A DNA stretch of 64,000 nucleotides, from contig NC_065543.1 of assembly GCF_932294415.1 (NCBI RefSeq), positions 24,980,530 to 25,044,529 of the forward strand, read 5' to 3'. Position numbers and translations under genes: made by a program. This document shows, in pieces, positions 1 to 11,367 of this stretch; position 1 is the stretch's first letter; each line of letters starts with the position of its first letter. This DNA is from Quercus robur. Its lineage: Eukaryota > Streptophyta > Magnoliopsida > Fagales > Fagaceae. The notes beneath the pieces were generated by a model. It searched no databases. It was not told the origin of the DNA and saw nothing but the letters and a program-made list of their open reading frames with translations.

Positions 1-45
1 GGGTCCAGCACGCAAATCGAGGCCTTATAAAATATGGTATCTACA
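1..45 (+). mobile_element. Terminal 45 bp of an LTR (cut by window edge)
   Basis: The first bases (gcacgcaaatcgagg ... tatctaca) resemble the terminal segment of the solo LTR ending at 47582 (gcacgcaaatcgaggg ... tatcaaca). I infer the 3' end of a related LTR whose body lies left of the window. Nothing beyond the similarity of the ends supports this. Confidence 0.45.
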
Positions 46-232
46 AAAAGGAAAAAAAAATTAGTAACTTTCCCAACTTCACTTAGTCTTTATTGACAAC
101 CAAACAAAATATCAAAAAAACTAAATCTACCAATCTTTAATTTCGATAGACACAAAAATCAACCTAATACCATACATAATCAAAAACCCTTTGAAACCCC
201 AAATCAAAATACCAACCCATTGGTGACCGGTT

Positions 233-268
<36 letters not shown>

Positions 269-1319
269 TGTGACAAAAAAAGTTGAGCCAGAGATCACAC
301 CACCTCCACCATTGATAGTGGCTTTACCAATCGATCTCCTCTCCTTGATGTCTGACTTGCTTTCTCTTTTATCTCATCATCTATCTCTCTCTCTCTTTAC
401 CCATGGCCGAAAACCCAAATCAATAGTGGTTGGGTGGTCTGATTAGTCCAAATCTAAAAGAGAGAGGGAAGCACTGAGGAGATTGGGTCAAAGGAAGGTC
501 CATTTGATTCGGTTTTCTCTAGGGGTTGTCGCCACTAACTAGACTTTGTGGTGGATCTGTGGTGCTAGACAATTGGGTTGTGTTGAATTAGGGTTTAGAT
601 GCACTAGTTTGGCAATTTTGGCTGCAATTTATGCAATTGATTATCAATTGAGACTCAATCAAAACTACAAATTTCTTCTTTTAAACTACTTAATCGGCAC
701 TTGATTTTCAACTATGGATGACTAAATACAAATTCAATCAAGATTACAATTCATGAAATTTGCCAACACTAAAAGTAATAGTATATTATTTTCCATAAGT
801 TGCTTATGTAACTCCTTAATAATTAATTTGATTTGAATATGTTCAGAACAAAATCTATCCTTATCAATGCATGCTTATTTGATTGTCAGCTAGAATCATC
901 CAACCGTGACCAGAATCTGACTAAACCATCTGATTAAATGGGATCCAAATTGAAGTTTGACTAATCTAACCAAGGTGGCAATCAGCGACAAGTCTTTGCT
1001 AACAAAATATGACAATCATGGGTCGAGTGTTAGGCTTCCTTACCCTAAACCGACTCCAATCGATTTGACCATAAACCACTATTAGACTTTGCCTTTCTCT
1101 ACTATAATTCATTGTGTTCCACCGATATATTGCTTTCTCCGCCAAATTTGGTGAGATTCTAACTAGATTCGACGAAATCTCATCCAAATAAATTAAAATC
1201 CATCAAATCTCCACTGGAAGTATTAGCTCTGCCATAATCGTTGATATCTCAACGAAAATTGATGGTTTCAACCAATTTGCCTACAAAAATAGGGAAGTTG
1301 TGGCAGTTTAAGGCCTGTA
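46..1319. other. AT-rich non-coding stretch, no gene seen
   Basis: There is a (CT)n microsatellite at about 236-263 and a shorter one near 385-397. The only open frame over 60 codons (999-1187, minus) has no recognisable domain. Nothing else is supported. Confidence 0.5.
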
Positions 1320-1324
1320 TACCC

Positions 1325-2961
1325 AATGGGCGCAAGCACTCACGACGAGCCTTTTTGGCTCTTTCTCGTGGGAAGTACACCTTAGCCTAGGGTGAACCAT
1401 GGCGGAGAGTGTAAATGGAGTCGCCACCTAGATTAGGTCTAGGAACCATGAATATAGCACCCTTGTGGAATGACTAATTTTTACCAGAGCATGTGTCCGA
1501 AGTTTAGGTATGGGGATGGGAAGGTGTTAGACACCCGACCCTACCCAACTCGTGGGTTGGCTTCCACTCATTGTGTTCCAAATCTTAATCTCATTAAAGG
1601 GTCTTTTAACATGTTATTCTAACTCACACACACACTCTATCATGCATCTAAAGCAATCAACATGGTTGTATCATCCCCAAGCCTAGCATTCATCTATCAT
1701 GACAATTAATCACAAAGCAAAATGGTAGCAACAACACAAGGCATATGAAACAAACTACACATTCAAGCATTAAACCAAAAACTCATGGTGTTCAACCAAG
1801 CATATCAAGCAACTTAAAGCTCAAACATTCAAATGCATGTTCCTGTGATTTATACATGACTTACCTCTCTGCATCACAAGACCTATGCATCGATGCGTGT
1901 TCATATTCAAATATATGTTTATGGCATTCAACTAACAAAAACCCTAATCAAACATCTAAGCAAGAGAATAAAATAGAACATGTTAAAACCCTAAACCAGA
2001 ACTCAAAAACATGAAAAAAAAAGCTAAACAGAGACTAAACATGTGAAGGAAAACAAGAAAAAATAGAGGAAAATGGATCTAGGTTTCTAGACATGAGTGT
2101 ACGTGTGCATACATAAGGTATGCATTTGCATCCCAACTGTATGTGTATACACACTACGAGTATGCGTATGCATGTATAAAGCATGCGCACGCATACATGC
2201 CCAGAACCCTAAACCCAACAACATGAAACAAAAATCAAAAGAAACCAAGAAACTAACAACCTATCATGCTTCTAGTACGAACACAAAGCAAATCTAAACT
2301 AGCATAAACATTTTAAAGCAATAAAAACATGCTAACAAACAACAAAACAAAGAAAAGTGAAGAGCCAAAGTTAGAACCTTTACCTTAACACAAGAACTCT
2401 CTAGAGCTTGATTTGACCGTTCCCCTTAGAACAAAACTAGCAGGTTAGTAAGCTTTAGAACTCAAAGGCCAAGACCAAAATAAGTCCCAACCAAGTGAAA
2501 CTTGACTTGAGGATGTTTTGTGAAAAACTCTCTCTTTGATTCACTATTTACTAGTGAATCTTCTGTATTTTCCCCTTTTCTTGAAAAAATGCATTTTATG
2601 GCTTTTCATACTGGTAAAATAGGGGTGCGGGGCAGCTCCCAAGCAATGTGGGATTCATTTCACACAAATTTATGTGTAAAAAACTTTTATTTCATAGTTT
2701 TTGGAATCCTAGATGCGTGAGCATACTTGGGGTATACTTGCGCATACCCTAAGTATGCATACATATGGTTTGAGTGTGCGTGCGCATACACGTTTATGTG
2801 TACACACACTTAGGGTTTCTTGTGCCTTTATTTTCCAAAAATAATTCCCCAGGTCAAGATTTTACAAGATAGGGCCCTAAATCAACCTTGGGCCTATGAG
2901 TAATGTCATCATTAAGGAATGGGGGTCCAAGTCATAAGGGATACAAAATGAGGTGTCTACA
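1325..2961 (+). mobile_element. Probable Gypsy-type solo LTR or LTR remnant
   Basis: The segment contains phrases shared with the solo LTR at 45876-47582: ggagtcgccacc near 1421 (there near 46110) and gggaaggtgttag near 1519 (there near 46277). It ends with gtgtctaca. The five bases TACCC occur just before it (1320-1324) and just after it (2962-2966), which could be a target-site duplication. However, the 5' end reads aatggg instead of the canonical TG, so the left boundary is uncertain. The small open frames inside have no known domain and look accidental. Confidence 0.45.
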
Positions 2962-2966
2962 TACCC

Positions 2967-4192
2967 ATGGTTAGCGACGGGTGGCACAATTCCAAACCCA
3001 ATATGATTGAGTCGAGTGACAGTTTCACCTTAAAACCAACCTAAGCCAACCTATGGACACCCTTATTGTCAGCCTTCTGTTTTAATAAAATATGATTCAA
3101 TTTGAACTTCAAATATATTTTCTTTTGTGATATGATGTGATCTATATAAATATTTTATTGTATGTATTCCATTTTATGTAATAAATGCATGATTATGATA
3201 AAGATCCCTATAATATATTCCTTATCCAAAAATAATCTAATAACACACTAGTGGAGGCTAGCTTACTCAGTGAGGCGAGCTTGAGTGTTTAACACCTTCC
3301 TAAGCCCATACCTGAACTCCAATCCTATAAATTGTTTCATTAGAAATTTGCTTAAGGGTCCAAAGTAATTGCTCAACCTAACTAGGTGGCCAGTCCCACT
3401 CTTTACCCTAACCTTGAGTTAGTGGCATACTCCTAGGCCTATGTCTAGGATGGCCCATACAAGCTTGCATTGTTTAACTTAAGGTGCTCACCTAAAATGC
3501 AAACTATTTACAATGGCTCCCTTGGATGTGTAATGTCGTTAGTTAACTTTAAAATAGTTAGAAAGGGACCAAAGCATTGCGAAATTCATAATTTATCCTC
3601 CCACTTGTTTGTGAAATTCAGCCTTGTACATTAAATTGGATGTTGTTTGATTGGATTTTTAAATGGCTCTTGTAATCAAATGGTTTTTGTACTATTGGAC
3701 GTCCATACTCTTCACACTTGATCTCTAATACCTGACATGTAAAAGAAAAACAATGTGAACAATGAATCATTTTTGCCATCATTAACCATTTCCTTCCTTA
3801 ACTATTAATAATCAACATTTGAAACCATCAAGCTGTAATCTTCCATCGATAATATTCTGGAAGCACCCCAACCTAACTCAACCATCCCAAACCAACCACC
3901 TAAGATGAATTGACTCATGTTAACCCTAAACTTGTACCCATACTTATCAACCACATTGTACATTGACTGAAATCAACAACCCACAAAGCACCTCACCCAA
4001 AAATCTAGCTTACCTAATTCTTGTTTAATTGTTATGCTTAGCTCCTTGAGTAACAACAATACCACACAACCCCTTTAACAAATGCAAAATATTTAACTAG
4101 CTCAAATCCCCCAACACACTACTATTTGTAGTGAACCTTGATTATTCATGCTTTGTGGTCAAAGCTTGAACCACTATAGAGCATTGCCCTTT
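2967..4192. other. Non-coding, no gene seen
   Basis: AT-rich sequence with no open frame above background and no clear element ends. The first part (gttagcgacggg onwards) may belong to an older repeat interrupted by the preceding LTR. Confidence 0.4.
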
Positions 4193-4197
4193 GAGAT

Positions 4198-4868
4198 TGA
4201 TGATGCATAAAAATCGTCAGTGAGTTGATTCTCCACACGCACACCAATGGGTGTACTTGAAGAACAAAAGAGAAAAACCAATCAAAGGGCACCGGTGAGG
4301 TGCCGGTCAAAGACCTTTCGAAGGTTAAGTTAGTGAAAGAAGAATCTCCAAGAACTCAAGAGTGCAAGAGCTAGGGAGAATTCACGTATCTTGAGGAGGG
4401 TAAGGTTTAAGATTTATATAGTGGTAGAGAGCTGACCTGAATCCCTTGATTCAGGGGGGTTTCCTTATAGAGAGAAAGGTCCCAAGATTCTCGGGATCAC
4501 CTTTCCATATGTGAGAGATTTGACGGTGTCCCAAGATCTTTGGCTGTGGTGTGCAAGTAGTTTCCATATAGGGGTGCACAGGTGCGACCAATACTTCTTG
4601 TGGGAAACCCTAGGTGATGGGTCGTCATGATATTGGGGATCGTTGGACTTGACGACCTTTTAGGGAGTTGTCCATAGTTGGGACTGATCATCCTCCATGG
4701 TTTGACTGTCCCTAAGGGACCGACCGTCCCCATGGGACTCGTTGTTCTTGAGGATTGATCGTCCCTTAGGGACTGGTCATCCCTCAGGGGTTGGTCGTCC
4801 CTTAGGGAATGATCATCCTTAAGGACTGATCGTCCCTTTGCAGGGTCAGTCTAAAATTTTCCTCATCA
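4198..4868 (-). mobile_element. Solo LTR, 671 bp
   Basis: On the minus strand the segment begins TGATGAGGAAAATTTTAG and ends GCATCATCA, the TG...CA pattern of an LTR. It is flanked by GAGAT (4193-4197) and GAGAC (4869-4873), a 5-bp target-site duplication with one mismatch. No internal region or second LTR lies nearby, so it is a solo LTR, probably of a Gypsy element. Orientation is judged from which end starts TG with an AT-rich leader and is less certain than the boundaries. Confidence 0.6.
4680..4848. repeat. Degenerate minisatellite inside the solo LTR
   Basis: About eight imperfect copies of a 21-24 bp unit of the form gactgatcgtcccttaggg follow one another. Variants change gatcgt to gatcat, ggtcat or gaccgt. 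The repeat lies wholly inside the LTR at 4198-4868. Confidence 0.7.
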
Positions 4869-4873
4869 GAGAC

Positions 4874-7255
4874 CAACCCAAGCTTCATACAAGTTACCCA
4901 CTCACATCAAAGAAGAGAGGAGAAGCCTGATATAAGAGAGTTATAAAGCGAGAGAGGGAGAGAAGGAAGCCAAAATAGAAATTTGTGAATTAGAAGCTAA
5001 AGCGTTGTCTGGTTCCTCAAAATATTTTTTTTTTTATTTTTCGTTTTCAAAACTTTAGTCTTATAATCCATTTTCATAACTCAAAAAACCACTTGCATTT
5101 GTTTGACATAAATTTTCTAGACTAGTGTGTTTCCCCCCTCCCCTTTTTATCTTCCAATTAAAATTCACCACCACACCAACATCATCAACCACAACAATAG
5201 CACTACCAATGGTCGAATTTTCTCTCTAGATATATTAAACTCCATAGCCACAACTACACCATAAAACATCAAACACCACCAAACCTTAGAAGGCCCCACA
5301 AAAACCCACCACCATGAAAACACAACCACACCATGAACCCCAACCGAATGGATCCAAACACCATGAAAACATAACTAAACAAAAACCCACAAAGCTCCAC
5401 CACCAAAATACCATAAACCCACGACCAAGCAAAAACCTACCACCATGGATCCAAACACCAAGAAACACATAGACAAGCAAAAGCCCATAAAACCCTATCA
5501 CTGAAATACCACAAACCCATAGCCAAGGAAAAACCCACAAAAGAAAATCCCATTAAACTCACATCCAAGCTCCATTCCAAGTCGTTGTTGATATATAGGA
5601 GTCACTGCTTGTGAAATAAAGAGAAGATATTAGAGTCACACACAAATAGAAAAAGGGAATTGAGGAAGGGGAGAAATAAATTTGTGTGTGTGTCTTAGAG
5701 AGAGGGAGAGGGAGAGACTAACCTGAGTTGAGATGATCTGGGTAGAACAATTGGTCTAAGAAAAATGAAAGACCGAGAGGGATGAAAGACTTCCTTTAAT
5801 TCGTTTATGAGAACTGAAATAGTCGCTGGGGCTTTTGGTGCAAAGTCTGTCTTGATTGAAACAAGACATGCATGTGGGTCCCAATGATTTTAGTTTTATT
5901 GCGAGAATGTCACCGTAACTCAATTCTCATAAGTCATAATTCGAAAACTCCAAAATTTTGTTCTCTTTCTTATATTTTTGGATACTGAATACGAATAATT
6001 GAGAACAAAAAATGGAACCAAATAGAATTTCAAGTGGTGGTGCCCAATAGAAAACAAGAAATGAAAATTGAAAACAATGTGTTTTCAATGAAAGCAAATA
6101 GGTTCTTACATTTTTGAAATCAAAGCTTCAAGCTGCTTGAGAAATTTAGAAAAATTAATAATCTTTAATTGATTGTGAGAGGTTCTTAAAGAGTATTTGG
6201 TAGATTAGTGAGTTGGGGATAAATGGTTTGAAAATTTTGTTATTTTGTTTTGCTTGCTAGTGCATCACATAGAATCCTATAGCAAGTTTTTTTTTTTTTT
6301 TCCTTTCTTTATTTCTTCTTCATTATTCTTAATTATTTAATGATTGCACAATTTTTTGTTTCCCTCTTTAACACCTTTAATTTCTCTTCCTCCATTTGAT
6401 TATTCTTCTCTCCTTTAAACTGGTTCAATTGCCTTTCTTCCTCAATTTGATTATTCCTCTCTCTATTAAGCTAGTTCAATTGCCTCATGGCATTTTTTTT
6501 TCTTTATATTTATTCTCCTCTATTATTCATATTTAACATTTAATTTTTTTCCTTCTTTGTGCTCTTTTATTGTTTCATATTTTTCCTTCACAAATCTCTC
6601 AATTCTCTTTTATGTTATCAAATAGTAGTGATCAATTGATACTTAAGTCTTTGGCTTCCTTCTAACGCCTTCAACTTTCCTACCCTCCCCATGCCCCCCC
6701 CCCCCCCCAAAAAAAATCAACTCCTCATCCCTCCATAAAAAAAAAAATCAATTTTTACATTCCAAGACATTAAATTATTTTTCCTTATTTTCTTTCATTT
6801 ACTTCTCTATTCAAATAGCTTCTCATGTTCCTTGCCTCTTTATTTCCACTTTTTCTCCTTACTTACCCCATAAACACAAATGGTATAAATATAATAGTGG
6901 TCGCCCCATAATTACAAATGATATAAATGTAATAGTGCTTGCCCCCGAAGCAAAAATATATCAATATAATAGAATAATGGGTTCCAAAACATTTCCGATG
7001 AGTAAAGATTTTGATTTTATGTACCTTATTTTTAGATTTGCATAAGTTTTCTCTCTTTTTTTTTTTTTTTTTTTGTAAGTTGTTTTCATGCTTATCGGTT
7101 TATAGATTTTTTCTTCTTTTTGATTGATTAGGGGTATAGTTTCATAGCAAGAGATATGGGTCTTGCCTCGATCGCTTTCACTGCCCTCAACTGCTTTCAC
7201 TACAAGTGTAAGAAGGCTTGTGACATCCACTAGAGTTTTCATATTGGCCGAAAGG

Positions 7256-7291
<36 letters not shown>

Positions 7292-7793
7292 ATTTTTTCA
7301 ATATAAATTTGATTGTTACTGTTTGGTAAAATTAAGATCTAAACTCTCTTTTTAGGGCTTGGGGTTGAATTGTGAATGTAATCGAATTTGGGTATAAAGG
7401 ATAAGCTTTTGCGAGGAATTATTATGCCAAAAAGGCTTGGATGAAGAAAATGTGAGTCTTACTTAATCTTTTTTTTTTTCCTCAATTTTCCTATTTCATT
7501 GTTTGTGATTTTGGTTATTTAAGTGCATTTTTATTTTAATTTTCATGCTCATCATGAATTTGTGACCTATTACAAAAAGGGTAAATTGCAATTACCTACA
7601 AATCCTAAATAAAACTGGATAATAATTTGTAGTCATATTTATTTTTATTTAGCTGTCAAATTTTGTCAAATTATAAACTCTTAGCACATGTTTGATGGAA
7701 TTCCTAATAAATGTAATGTTTATAGAACATGTATGTAATTCTATACTTTGTAATTAAAAAAAAAAAAAGTTTCTTATAATGGAAGTTTAATTA
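4874..7793. other. AT-rich non-coding stretch with simple repeats
   Basis: It holds two diverged copies of a roughly 97-bp unit beginning ggatccaaacacca (5350 and 5447), a C15 tract (6694-6708), a T run near 7054, and a (CT)n microsatellite at 7258-7289. Open frames here are repeat artefacts, for example alternating Arg-Glu from CT repeats and Trp/Phe/Gly-rich text from the 97-bp units. No gene is supported. Confidence 0.5.
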
Positions 7794-7804
7794 GATGGTT
7801 TGTG

Positions 7805-7973
7805 GCTGGGTTCCAGTTAGCTCAACTGGTAAAGTCTCTCGTGGTTGAATAAGAAATCTGGAGTTCAATCCTTGCCTACACCAAAACTGATTGGTGTCTT
7901 GGTTTGATGATAAATAGCTATCATCAAGAGCGAATGTTATAGGTTGAAATTCTCTCCAAAAAAAAAAAAAAAA
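7805..7973 (+). mobile_element. tRNA-derived SINE
   Basis: A short element begins ctgggttccag and carries an internal RNA polymerase III promoter: box A TAGCTCAACTGG near 7818 and box B GAGTTCAATCC near 7861. It ends in an A-run (7957-7973). The flanks GATGGTTTGTG (7794-7804) and GATTGTTTGCG (7974-7984) form an 11-bp target-site duplication with two mismatches. Promoter boxes, A-tail and duplication together make this a full-length SINE copied through a tRNA-like RNA. Confidence 0.85.
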
Positions 7974-7984
7974 GATTGTTTGCG

Positions 7985-8329
7985 TGAATTTGATCAATGA
8001 GAGGTTTCCACCACAAACAAATTACTCAATTTTCATGCTTGACTCACTCCTTTAATACCTTTATCTTTGGGATAGGGCGAAATCCATACTATCTCTCTTA
8101 TTTTGATTTTTGACACCTTAAATTTCTTTCAATTTGCATGGCTCTCAATTAAATTAGATATTAGGTAAAATGTCAATGCCAGCAATACTCAGATAAAAAG
8201 GTGTGGAATTTATCTATGTTTTCTTCAAAGGAAAGAATCCAAGCAATTGGCCAGATCCTGAAATCATGTAAATTTTGTTTTCTAGGTGAAGTGGAGATGA
8301 ATGATATCATGTAACTTATGGCTATACTT
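7985..8329. other. Non-coding, nothing recognised
   Basis: Ordinary AT-rich intergenic sequence between a SINE and a MITE. No gene or element ends are visible. Confidence 0.4.
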
Positions 8330-8338
8330 TTGGTTAGC

Positions 8339-8931
8339 ACTGTTTTCAAACCCGAACTGGACTGAGAGGTCCGACTGGGAAAACCGGGAACCTGGATGAG
8401 AACCGATTTTTTAAGCATAGAGGACCGGAATTATTGTTAATTCTGTGAACTCCTTAAACCGGGGTTGGACCACACGGTTCATGCAAAACTGATGACATGA
8501 ACCGTGTAGTCCAACCCCGGTTTTTTATTTTTTTTATAAACAATTTAACACAATTCTATTCTACTTAATTAAATTATTCATCTCTTACAAGGAATTAAAA
8601 AAAATCATAATTAAAATCCTTCAAAAATATTCAACTTTACTTCAAAAATTAATCATAAATTTTAATGTTTTCATGGTTATTATTTTATTAACTTTCTTAT
8701 TTAATTATTAAATATATGCTTGAAAATCATTAAATTTCCCTCACATATATAGATATATTAGTCAATTTCGCTAGTTTTATAAATTTAATATCTATATTTA
8801 GACTTTAATTAATTATTAAATTAATTATGACGTCATCATGGTTTGACCCTGGTTCAACCTTGGTTCGACCTCAAAAATCTTGAACCTCTCCCTCTTGTGG
8901 TTCAATGAATGGTCTGGGTTTCAAAACCATG
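8339..8931. mobile_element. Non-autonomous MULE-type element (MITE), 593 bp
   Basis: The ends are inverted: the left end reads actgttttcaaaccc and the reverse complement of the right end reads catggttttgaaaccc. The flanks TTGGTTAGC (8330-8338) and TTGGTTAGT (8932-8940) form a 9-bp target-site duplication with one mismatch, the size made by Mutator-like transposases. Both ends are rich in gaccggttc/ggttcgacc-type motifs, as in the larger element at 30800-31954. There is no coding sequence. Confidence 0.75.
8456..8523. repeat. Near-perfect 28-bp hairpin inside the MITE
   Basis: The arm at 8456-8483 (aaaccggggttggaccacac and on to catg) pairs with 8496-8523 over 28 bp with one mismatch, leaving a 12-nt loop. 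A transcript would fold into a strong stem. It is an inner structure distinct from the terminal inverted repeats. Confidence 0.9.
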
Positions 8932-8940
8932 TTGGTTAGT

Positions 8941-9740
8941 AGCTTTTGACATAGCTACTTTGCGTAGATTGTGAATTTGAGTTGGATGTGTGGATTTAGA
9001 TGGATGAGTCTACCAATTTAATTTCTCTTAAAATTATAATTTATAAGAAATCTTGATACGCATTATTCTTCAATTTTATGTAAGCTTTGAGTTTGGAAAA
9101 AATGTAGTGGAAAATTAGGTATGAAGTTCACGAGAAAAATGCATAGACATTAGTGGCCATTTGTCAATTATTTTACAATCGGGAAAGTTTGATCACTTGA
9201 AAGAGGATGCAATTAATAAAGTTGTTTAAGACACTTCTCAGGAGGTTATGTCTTTTATTGTTTTGAATTTTGTTATTGCACGTACCTTAGCTGGCATATA
9301 TGTGGTGATGGAGTTCATGGTTGTGTTTTCAATTTATTTAACAGTAGTTTTGAAATATGGGTTATTAAGAATGATATTTTATTACAGCGATCTTTGTTTT
9401 ATGTTGAGTAAATATATGGTATAGTGTATACTTTTATTTACAATGCAAATGTGTTGTGTTATTTACTTTATTTATAGTGAAAATATGTTGTATTATGTTA
9501 TCTACTCTTTTAAGTATTTAATTTTATGTTAAATAAATATATTGTGTACCATTATTTAGAGGGCAAATGTGTTGTATTAGTAATTTATTAATAGTGCAAT
9601 TGTGTTGTATTATGTTCCCTACTTTTTGAGTCATATACGTTGATAACTATAAGATTACTTATTCTATTCATTCCTCACGAAAAACATGGATCTTTATTGT
9701 AACATGTTTATTTGTAGTATACCATCGTATATGGGCTTTG
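8941..9740. other. AT-rich non-coding stretch
   Basis: Between 9400 and 9660 there are loosely repeated phrases such as gtgttgtattatgtt and aatatgttgtatta, suggesting an old degenerate repeat. No gene is seen. Confidence 0.4.
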
Positions 9741-10154
9741 CCAGAGCACGCAGTGGTGCTAAAAAGCTAAAAGCTATTGGAAGCTGTAGCAGTGGAGCTA
9801 TAGTAAAAAAATTTGGCTTCTTAGTTACAGTGCACAGCTAAAGATAGCTATGCACTCTTTAGTTGTGCACTGTAGTTCAAAGGTAAAAAAAAAAAAAAAA
9901 AAAAAAAAATAATAATAATAATAATAATTTTATTTTGTGTTTACACTATTGGTTTGAATATTTGTGGTTTTTTTTTTTTTTTTTTTTTTTGTAGTAGTAG
10001 ATATATTATTTTATTGTGATGTTTATATTATTTTATTGTATTAAAAGTTAAAATAGATCCACTGCTACATCATGTAAGTAAATAAAATAGATAAAGTAAC
10101 TTTTTGTGGTGCCAAATAACTAAAAATATAGCTCTACTGCTGTAGATGCTCTAA
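9741..10154. mobile_element. hAT-like MITE
   Basis: The left end reads ccagagcacgcagtggtgct and the reverse complement of the right end reads ttagagcatctacagcagta, an imperfect terminal inverted repeat of the AGAGCA...CAGCAG type common in plant hAT-like MITEs. The second inner copy of agctat/atagct also supports symmetry. The middle contains an A run (9883-9909) followed by ATA repeats, and a T run near 9969. I could not define an 8-bp target duplication, so the exact ends are approximate. Confidence 0.55.
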
Positions 10155-10438
10155 GGTGCAATTACGAAAATAATTTCATTGTCAATAGACCCTATGGCAG
10201 TGGTAGTAATATTAAAGTATGAATTTTCTTAAAGCTGCATTTCCATATTTGGCACAAGCACATTACGTCTTAGGGTTGAAAAAATATGAAAAGAAATGAC
10301 CTAAACAAAAATAATTAGTTGAAGATTTTGGATTTTCTTATAGTTGGGTCTAACAACAACTATAGGTTATAGAGAGAATTTCTACTAAAAAAAAAAAAAA
10401 GTATAGAGAGAATTAGGTAAGATTTTATATGATTCTTG
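10155..10438. other. Non-coding, possible SINE tail
   Basis: The phrase ataggttatagagagaattt followed by an A-run (10388-10400) resembles the 3' tail of the SINE at 7805-7973 and may be a truncated relative. Nothing else is seen. Confidence 0.3.
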
Positions 10439-10451
10439 GAGTTGTTTCATT

Positions 10452-10564
10452 ATTTATTTATTTATTTTTATATATCGATAATTAGAGGAAAAAGATTTGA
10501 ACTTTAAATATTTTTATTGGAACCATTAGGAGGTGTCAATCAGTTAAGTTACAAGACTCTTAAC
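10452..10564 (-). mobile_element. Short tRNA-related SINE, minus strand
   Basis: Read on the minus strand it starts ttaagagtcttgtaacttaa (box A-like), contains aagttcaaatc (box B-like, GTTCAAATC) and ends in an A/T-rich tail. The 13-bp sequence GAGTTGTTTCATT flanks it exactly on both sides (10439-10451 and 10565-10577). The perfect 13-bp duplication makes insertion certain; assignment as a SINE rests on the promoter boxes and tail. Confidence 0.75.
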
Positions 10565-10577
10565 GAGTTGTTTCATT

Positions 10578-11367
10578 TAGTTATATTGTTTGATTGCTAA
10601 GTCTTGTCTCGAGACAAATTCGGATCATATTGAGAAGTGCTTTGTCAATAACATTTTGTAATAGGTAACTTGTTCTTAGTTCTAATTTGAATTCACCATT
10701 GAAATTATCTTTTTGCCTATTATTAACAACTTACTACTTAGAATTTTTTGTGAAATTATTATAAAAATATTGTGTTTATAACATTTCTCATATTAATATA
10801 TCTCCGAGTAAGTTGAATTAAAAAAAGAAAAGAAAAAGGTAACGATATATAAATCAGGAGTCATGAGTCCTGAGGCCCATGATATGAGTGGCCTAATGTT
10901 ATTTGATGTTGGGCTGGCTGGACTCATAAGAAGGAAGTCTAGTACTAGTAGTATACTAAACAAAGTACAAAACTGTAAAAATGTTTGGTAGCCTGAAAGT
11001 GAAAAAAGGAAAATGGAGGAGGGAAAAAACAAACATGTTGAGTAGTAGGAGAGGGTGAAAACTCAAAAAAAAAATGAAAATGAAAATGAAGGAGCGAATT
11101 TGCATTTAGGATTTTGGTAATTGCCGCCCAAACCAAATTGCATGTTCCCGCCAGTGTCACTGCTACTCTCCTTCTCTCTCTCTCTTTAAATTCGATTCAT
11201 ACTATGTTTTTTTATTATCAACAACAGCCAAACAAAGTCCAAAACTCCCAAACACCCATCAGATCCCTCTCTCTCTCCCTTTTTTATTTTATATATTATA
11301 GAAATATAGAATTAGAGGGTTTCATTTCATTTTTGATAAAAATTATTATCAAAAAGAAAGAAAAAAA
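10578..11367 (+). promoter_or_regulatory. Upstream region and likely core promoter of MET1
   Basis: No gene lies between the SINE and the MET1 start. Pyrimidine tracts at 11168-11187 and 11267-11279 and a TATA-like ttatatatta at about 11288-11297 sit 70-200 bp before the ATG, a common arrangement in plant promoters. The transcription start is inferred, not visible. Small open frames here (10793-11160, minus; 11114-11518, plus in the wrong frame) have no domain and overlap the promoter or exon 1. Confidence 0.35.

Noticed and set aside
5286-5540. Trp/Gly/Phe-rich open frame on the minus strand
   Set aside because: It reads through two diverged 97-bp C/A-rich repeats; composition is that of the repeat, with no domain.
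6961-7293. 110-codon minus frame with an Arg-Glu run
   Set aside because: The Arg-Glu run is the translated CT microsatellite at 7258-7289; the rest is low-complexity.
7791-7997. Minus-strand frame and possible tRNA gene
   Set aside because: The A/B boxes belong to a SINE with A-tail and target duplication; no tRNA cloverleaf with acceptor stem can be drawn.
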